A DNA stretch of 64,000 nucleotides, taken from positions 124,001-188,000 of the forward strand of contig CBDFLN010000001.1 of the NCBI GenBank assembly GCA_965249215.1. The letters run 5' to 3'. Position numbers and translations under genes: made by a program. This DNA comes from G963667675 sp965249215 (GTDB lineage Bacteria > Chloroflexota > Dehalococcoidia > Lucifugimonadales > UBA3495). Shown here piece after piece: positions 59,920-64,000 of this stretch; within the stretch, counting starts at the first letter, position 1, and each line of letters opens with the position of its first letter. The notes beneath the pieces are model-generated. The model was not told the origin of the DNA. It was given only the letters and a program-made list of their open reading frames with translations, and did no database searches.

Positions 59920-60732
59920 CTACTTCCACCACAGTCCCACGGTGAGAAACCGCCGCTCCCGCCTGGCCCGCGCCCACCGGGTGTCGCTCAGGGCCGCTTC
60001 TATCGAGCGTCGCTGCCCGTTCCTCCACACCCCCGCGAGCGGCTGAGTCTCGGGCGGCAGGGTCAGCCCGTGCTCCTCGGCCATAGCCAGCTCCAGATTC
60101 AGGATGCGCTCCTCCGTCACCAGCCACGACAGGCTCCTGCCGTCGTTGGGATGGCCTTCCCTGAGCCTTCGCCACTCCTCGACCAGCGGCCACGCCGCGC
60201 CATAGACCTCCTCGTCGTCTGGCGCAGGTTCACGGGTCACCAGCTCGGGATACTTCCGCCGAAACATGGTATTACCAACCGGCTTGCGAACCGCATTAGC
60301 CCCGCTCCCCGACCCCTGCCCGGCCCCGACCTCAGCCACCCGTCGCTCCAACTGGCGCAGAGCCCTGGTGTGCTCCTCTCCCAGGGCCTTCACCTGGCCC
60401 TCGACGAAGGCTCGCACCTTGCCGAGACTGCTCTTGATCTTCTGTTCCAGGCCCTCCACCCGCCCCTCCAGAGCTGCGATGCGTTCCTGCTGCGCGGCCA
60501 TAGCTTTGGACTCCCTGGACAGGAGCAAACGATCCAACGCATGGCTCATGCGCGGCAAAAGGCTGCCGGTCTCCACGGCTCTAGCCAGGGTCTTGTAGTT
60601 GACGCCCAGCAGGTCCGCCGCTTCCATGCGCCCTTTCTCGCGTATCACGTCGAGCAGCAGCGCCATGAGCCGCAACTCGTGCAGGTTCTCCAGGCTCCTC
60701 GTCTTTTCCATCGCTACAGCCCTCTCTTTCAT
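59920..60732 (-). CDS. HTH/coiled-coil protein of a mobile region, unknown function
   Basis: The 270-residue protein starts with a helical HTH-like part (LHELRLMALLLDVIREKGRM, then AADLLGVNYKTLARAVETG). A coiled coil follows (about residues 75-140, QQERIAALEGRVEGLEQKI), then a C-terminal domain with WLVTEERILNLELAMAEEHG. No named family is known to me. The ATG at 60732 follows GAGGG; another at 60711 is possible. A palindrome TTCC-N5-GGAA lies just upstream, with two further copies beyond, so it may control itself. Confidence 0.65.
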   Translation of the reverse strand: MKERAVAMEKTRSLENLHELRLMALLLDVIREKGRMEAADLLGVNYKTLARAVETGSLLPRMSHALDRLLLSRESKAMAAQQERIAALEGRVEGLEQKIKSSLGKVRAFVEGQVKALGEEHTRALRQLERRVAEVGAGQGSGSGANAVRKPVGNTMFRRKYPELVTREPAPDDEEVYGAAWPLVEEWRRLREGHPNDGRSLSWLVTEERILNLELAMAEEHGLTLPPETQPLAGVWRNGQRRSIEAALSDTRWARARRERRFLTVGLWWK

Positions 60733-60747
60733 CGGTCCCTCACTCCC

Positions 60748-60949
60748 ACTTCCGAAAAGGAAACTTCTCCACGACGAAAGGGAAGTCGGCTCACAAATCG
60801 GCACTTCCTTTTCGGGAAGTTTCCCTAGCCCGTCCTGGCACCACCCCCTGGAACCCGCTCTGGACACAAAGTGCTTGCTGAGATGGTCCTATAGGGGGTG
60901 TTTTCTCCCCGAATTAGCTTGCTCAGGACCCCGACTTCCCTTTTTGGAA
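60748..60949. promoter_or_regulatory. Three palindromes of TTCC-N5/6-GGAA type, possible operators
   Basis: Inverted repeats: TTCC-GAAAA-GGAA (60750-60762), TTCC-TTTTCG-GGAA (60805-60818) and TTCC-CTTTTT-GGAA (60936-60949). The first two share ACTT or its complement on their flanks. They lie upstream of the HTH/coiled-coil gene at 59920-60732, with the first 16 bp before its ATG, as expected for autoregulatory operators. The remaining part of the 680-bp gap to 61413 shows no gene. Confidence 0.45.
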
Positions 60950-61413
60950 CAAACTCAAATCTCTGTACACGTCCATCACACCACGAAGGCCCCTGGAAAC
61001 GTCAGGGCTTGAAAGGGAGGGTGAGCGCGCCCTCCCCCACACCTCATGAATGAAGCTGGGTCAATGCTTATGATCTAGGCGCCCCTTGCTTCAGGTGTCC
61101 AGCAAGGTCAACCGAGACCGTTTCTGGGTGCGCTGCCGGGCCCATGCTGTAGGGAGGGTATTTTGGGCATCTCGCTCGAAATTGCTCGCTCACATGCAGC
61201 AATCATTTAGCAATAGGGGCCCCGGAGCGCTGGGTCTTTAGCTCTGCTCTACATTTAGGTCCTACAGGGGAGGACTCAGCAGAACCCTAAAGGAATCGAA
61301 GGAGTTCTTCCCAGCATCTCCATACCTGTGAAGGTGTCTCCGGGCCGTTGACAGCGGGTCCATCGTCGGTGCAATATTAGAGTAAGACTCGGTAACATAG
61401 TGTGGAGGCCGAC

Positions 61414-61671
61414 ATGCCAAGAACAACGAAGACCATCACCTTCTCCCTGCCTCCAGAGATGGCGGAGCGGGTGGACGAGGTGATGAAGCAAGAGGGACGC
61501 ACCAGAAGTGAGTTCCTGCGGGAAGCGCTGATTCGCTACATCGAAGAATGTGAGTGGAGAGCGCTGCTCCAGTACGGAGAGCAGCGGGCCAGGGAGCAGG
61601 GTCTCGGACCCGAGGATGTTGGACCGCTGGTGGAGGAATACCGCTCTGAAGTCGGTCCTACCCGGGCATGA
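61414..61671 (+). CDS. Ribbon-helix-helix antitoxin (CopG type)
   Basis: An 85-residue RHH protein: TKTITFSLPPEMAERVDEVM, then GRTRSEFLREALIRYIEECE. It should bind DNA as a dimer and neutralise the PIN toxin encoded immediately after it; the two genes overlap by four bases (ATGA). GGAGG lies five bases before the ATG at 61414. Confidence 0.85.
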   Translation: MPRTTKTITFSLPPEMAERVDEVMKQEGRTRSEFLREALIRYIEECEWRALLQYGEQRAREQGLGPEDVGPLVEEYRSEVGPTRA

Positions 61672-62072
61672 GGGTCGTCCTGGACACCAACGTCATCGTC
61701 TCAGGTCTCAACTTCCCTGGGAACGCGCGCCTAGTGCTGGAGCTGGCCCGCAGGGGGCGCTTCGAGCTCTGTCTCTCATCTTTTGTCCTGGAAGAGGGTG
61801 CAGGGGTATTGACTCGCAAGTTTGGCTGGGAGGAGGAGAACACACACAGGGCCATCGAGATGCTGCGGGACGCGGCAAACATCATCGACCCCCAGCAGGT
61901 GCCACAGGTGATCGAGGGAAACGAAGCCGACAACCGGATCCTGGGGTGTGCGGTAGAGGCTTCTGCCGACTACCTGGTCACGGGAGACCGGCGGCATCTT
62001 CTGCCACTTGGAGAGCACGGCGGGATAAGAATACTCAATGCACCCCGGTTCTTGTCGGCGCTTGAGGGCTGA
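61668..62072 (+). CDS. PIN-domain toxin (COG1569 type)
   Basis: The 134-residue PIN nuclease has the conserved acidic residues in VVLDTNVIVSGL (about residue 6), FVLEEGAGVL, NEADNRILGCAVEASADYLVTGD (about 83-105, quoted in two parts elsewhere) and the final ILNAPRFL. Such toxins cut RNA when their antitoxin is lost. The pair lies next to a serine recombinase and may stabilise the element. Confidence 0.85.
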   Translation: MRVVLDTNVIVSGLNFPGNARLVLELARRGRFELCLSSFVLEEGAGVLTRKFGWEEENTHRAIEMLRDAANIIDPQQVPQVIEGNEADNRILGCAVEASADYLVTGDRRHLLPLGEHGGIRILNAPRFLSALEG

Positions 62073-62143
62073 TAGCAAACGCCAGGACATGAAGACGATA
62101 TCGATCTCATTGCAAACCAACTTTCAAGGGAGTGAGGATATAC

Positions 62144-63781
62144 ATGAAACAACAAAATGACCCAACACCAGCAGCCCTCTACGCACGGGTGTCCAGCAAC
62201 CGGCAGGACGTGGACCTGTCCGTGTCCGCCCAGCTCAGGGCGCTTCGAGACTACGCGGAGAAGAACGGCTACGTCGTAGCGCGGGAGTATGTGGACGAGG
62301 CCGAGAGCGGACGCATCGCCGACCGGCCCCAATTCAGAAAGATGCTGGACGAGGCCAGCAAGCTCAACTCCCCCTTCCATGAGATTCTTGTTTGGAAATT
62401 CTCACGCTTCACCCGCAAACGGGAGCACGCCGTGGCCTTCAAGTCCATGCTAAGGAAGCGGGGCATCAAAGTCGTCTCTATCACCGAGCACGCCGACGAC
62501 TCTCCCACGGGCAAGCTCATGGAGGCCATCATCGAGAGTGTTGACGAGTTCTACTCTGAAAACTTGGCCCAGGAGGTGACCAGGGGGATGAGAGAGGCCG
62601 CCATACGGGGCTTCTGGGTCTCCACCTACGCTCCCTTCGGCTACAGGAAGGTGTCGGTCCAGGACGGAGCAAAGAAGCGGCCCAAGCTGGAGCTGGACCC
62701 GCCGGCGGACTCAGTGATCCGGCGCATCTTCCAGATGGCCCTACAGGGCAAGAGCACCCTGGACATCACGAAGACGCTGAATGGTGAGGGCATCCCCACC
62801 TCAACCGGCAAGCACTGGTTGAAGTCCACTGTGCACCGCATCCTCTCCAACGAAGCGTATACAGGAACGCTGGTTTGGGGCGTCGATGCCAAGGACGGAG
62901 CGCCGCCTGTGCGGGTGGAGGACGCATTCCCCGCAATAGTCACCAAGCAGGAGTTCCGACGCATCACCCGCTCCCTTCGCTCCAAGGCTCCTGCCAGGGT
63001 CAACCCCCGGCGGGCATCCAGCCCCTACCTCCTCAGCGGCTTGGTGAAATGTGAGAAGTGCGGAAAGGCGCTCACTGCGGCTGAGGCCAAAAGCGGCAAG
63101 TACAGCTACTACGTCTGCCACTCACTGCTGAAAAAGGGCAAGGGAACTTGCAAGACGCCTCGCCTCAACTCCAAGCGCTTTGAGAAGCTGATGATCGAGC
63201 AGATTCGCGCAAACATCCTCACGGAAAGCAACATCCGGGACCTGGTTAGACTGATGGACGAGGAGATGGACGGCGTGGCTGCTGAGCAGCGGGAGAGGCT
63301 GGAAAACATCGAAGCGGAGCTTATCGAGGTGCGGCGGCGCTTGGACCGGGTGTGGCACGTCATCGAGAACTCGGAACTCGACATATCCGACGCCACCTCC
63401 CGCATCAGAGAGCACCGGGAGCGTCAGGAGAAGCTGGAGATCGCCGCAGAGGAGGCCAGGGCATTGCTCTCAGAGCGCCGGGCCGTGCTGGACAACGTGG
63501 ACACCATCGCCGCCTTCGCAGAGGACATGAGCGAATTCTTGATGACCAGCGAGATCACCGAATCGAGGGCCTTCATCAAGTCCTTCGTCAAGGAGATCAA
63601 GGTCAAGCCAGGAAAAGCAACGGTCTACTACACCCTACCCACGCCGCCGGATAGCCCGATAGGGGGCGGAGACGCCGCAGAGGTGGCTCTCCACGGCCCA
63701 GTTCGCAGTTCAGTACACGTTGGTGGGCCAAGGTGGACGGTAGACAGAACCGTCTTCGAGATGTGGTTGGGGGCTCTGTGA
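62144..63781 (+). CDS. Large serine recombinase
   Basis: The 545-residue site-specific recombinase has a resolvase domain (AALYARVSSNRQDVDLSVS, with the nucleophile serine in RVSS, about residue 20), then FSRFTRKREHAVAFKSML and a recombinase domain (APFGYRKVS, about 168). A zinc-ribbon with CEKCGKAL and YYVCHSLL...TCKTPRL (about 305-340) and a coiled coil (about 370-460) follow. This is the layout of phage- and conjugative-element integrases. GAGG precedes the ATG at 62144. Its target site cannot be read from this window; 63782-64000 shows no gene. Confidence 0.92.
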   Translation: MKQQNDPTPAALYARVSSNRQDVDLSVSAQLRALRDYAEKNGYVVAREYVDEAESGRIADRPQFRKMLDEASKLNSPFHEILVWKFSRFTRKREHAVAFKSMLRKRGIKVVSITEHADDSPTGKLMEAIIESVDEFYSENLAQEVTRGMREAAIRGFWVSTYAPFGYRKVSVQDGAKKRPKLELDPPADSVIRRIFQMALQGKSTLDITKTLNGEGIPTSTGKHWLKSTVHRILSNEAYTGTLVWGVDAKDGAPPVRVEDAFPAIVTKQEFRRITRSLRSKAPARVNPRRASSPYLLSGLVKCEKCGKALTAAEAKSGKYSYYVCHSLLKKGKGTCKTPRLNSKRFEKLMIEQIRANILTESNIRDLVRLMDEEMDGVAAEQRERLENIEAELIEVRRRLDRVWHVIENSELDISDATSRIREHRERQEKLEIAAEEARALLSERRAVLDNVDTIAAFAEDMSEFLMTSEITESRAFIKSFVKEIKVKPGKATVYYTLPTPPDSPIGGGDAAEVALHGPVRSSVHVGGPRWTVDRTVFEMWLGAL

Positions 63782-64000
63782 TCCTTGGCACAGCGATCCT
63801 TACGGGGAGGTCGAGCCTCTTCGGGTGGGCCTAAGCCCGAATCCACCGAAGGACAGGGATGGACGGGGTGAGGACACTGGAAGGGGGGAGAGGAAGTAAC
63901 AGACGCGGATGGTCCGGGCTCGAATTCGGGTAGATGAGGGGTTGGCGGCAGTCTGCAGGCGTTTTTGGGGGCGCCGATGGCGGCCTACAGTGGCTGTGGT

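Noticed and set aside
63900..64000. tRNA-like TCGAAT near the window end
   Set aside because: No acceptor, D or anticodon arms fold around it.

Overview
The window is GC-rich bacterial DNA with tightly packed genes, Shine-Dalgarno sites and many GTG/TTG starts. Its mix suggests a Chloroflexota (Dehalococcoidia/SAR202-like) genome. The signs are Thr-Pro-linker lipoproteins, large peptide-type ABC components of archaeal style, a HisS/HisZ-like gene heading a his operon, queF, GH15 and acetamidase genes, and heavy insertion-sequence load. The lineage is inference; no rRNA or tRNA gene is present to fix it.

Layout. 1-1.5 kb: a complete IS3-type element (orfA/orfB, minus strand). 1.8-8.1 kb: metabolic and repair genes (leucine dehydrogenase, MMP-like metalloprotease, endonuclease IV, EVE-domain protein, zinc alcohol dehydrogenase, ThiO-like oxidase, LipB). 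8.1-23.7 kb: an envelope/uptake block. It holds a peptide ABC transporter (OppF-like plus apt on +; OppB, OppC and OppD on -), a large substrate-binding protein, a BNR-repeat surface protein, two related membrane-anchored coiled-coil proteins, an FHA protein and a Deg-type lipoprotein protease. 24-33.4 kb: housekeeping genes (HpcH/HpaI aldolase, YchF, PIG-L deacetylase, GH15, acetamidase, QueF, a zinc-ribbon coiled-coil protein, the RNase P RNA and a BirA without an HTH domain). 33.7-40.1 kb: a his operon (HisS/HisZ-like, hisG, a PLPC-type gene, hisD, hisC, hisB) with overlapping genes and a good promoter, followed by a prepilin peptidase.

From about 41 kb to the end the character changes to accessory DNA: unknown secreted proteins and lipoproteins, several broken by insertions or frameshifts. 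It carries two degenerate IS3-family elements, two IS110-family elements and an IS1182-like scar. A NotI-like endonuclease/Dam-type methylase pair lies next to a small excisionase-like HTH gene and an octapeptide-repeat mini-protein. There is also a copy of what looks like a trpS 3' end, a PLD-like protein truncated beside an IS110, a HigBA module whose toxin carries an internal stop, and finally an HTH/coiled-coil protein, an RHH/PIN toxin-antitoxin pair and a large serine recombinase.

The points most worth following up are: the mini-protein with six TGPGGG-type octads beside the restriction-modification pair; the trpS-3'-end scar that cuts a surface-protein gene; possible bridge-RNA regions upstream of the two IS110 recombinases; the order-permuted substrate-binding protein whose signal peptide is out of frame by one base and which ends in a CTERM-like tail; and the HisZ-like gene next to a HisG that has its own regulatory domain.
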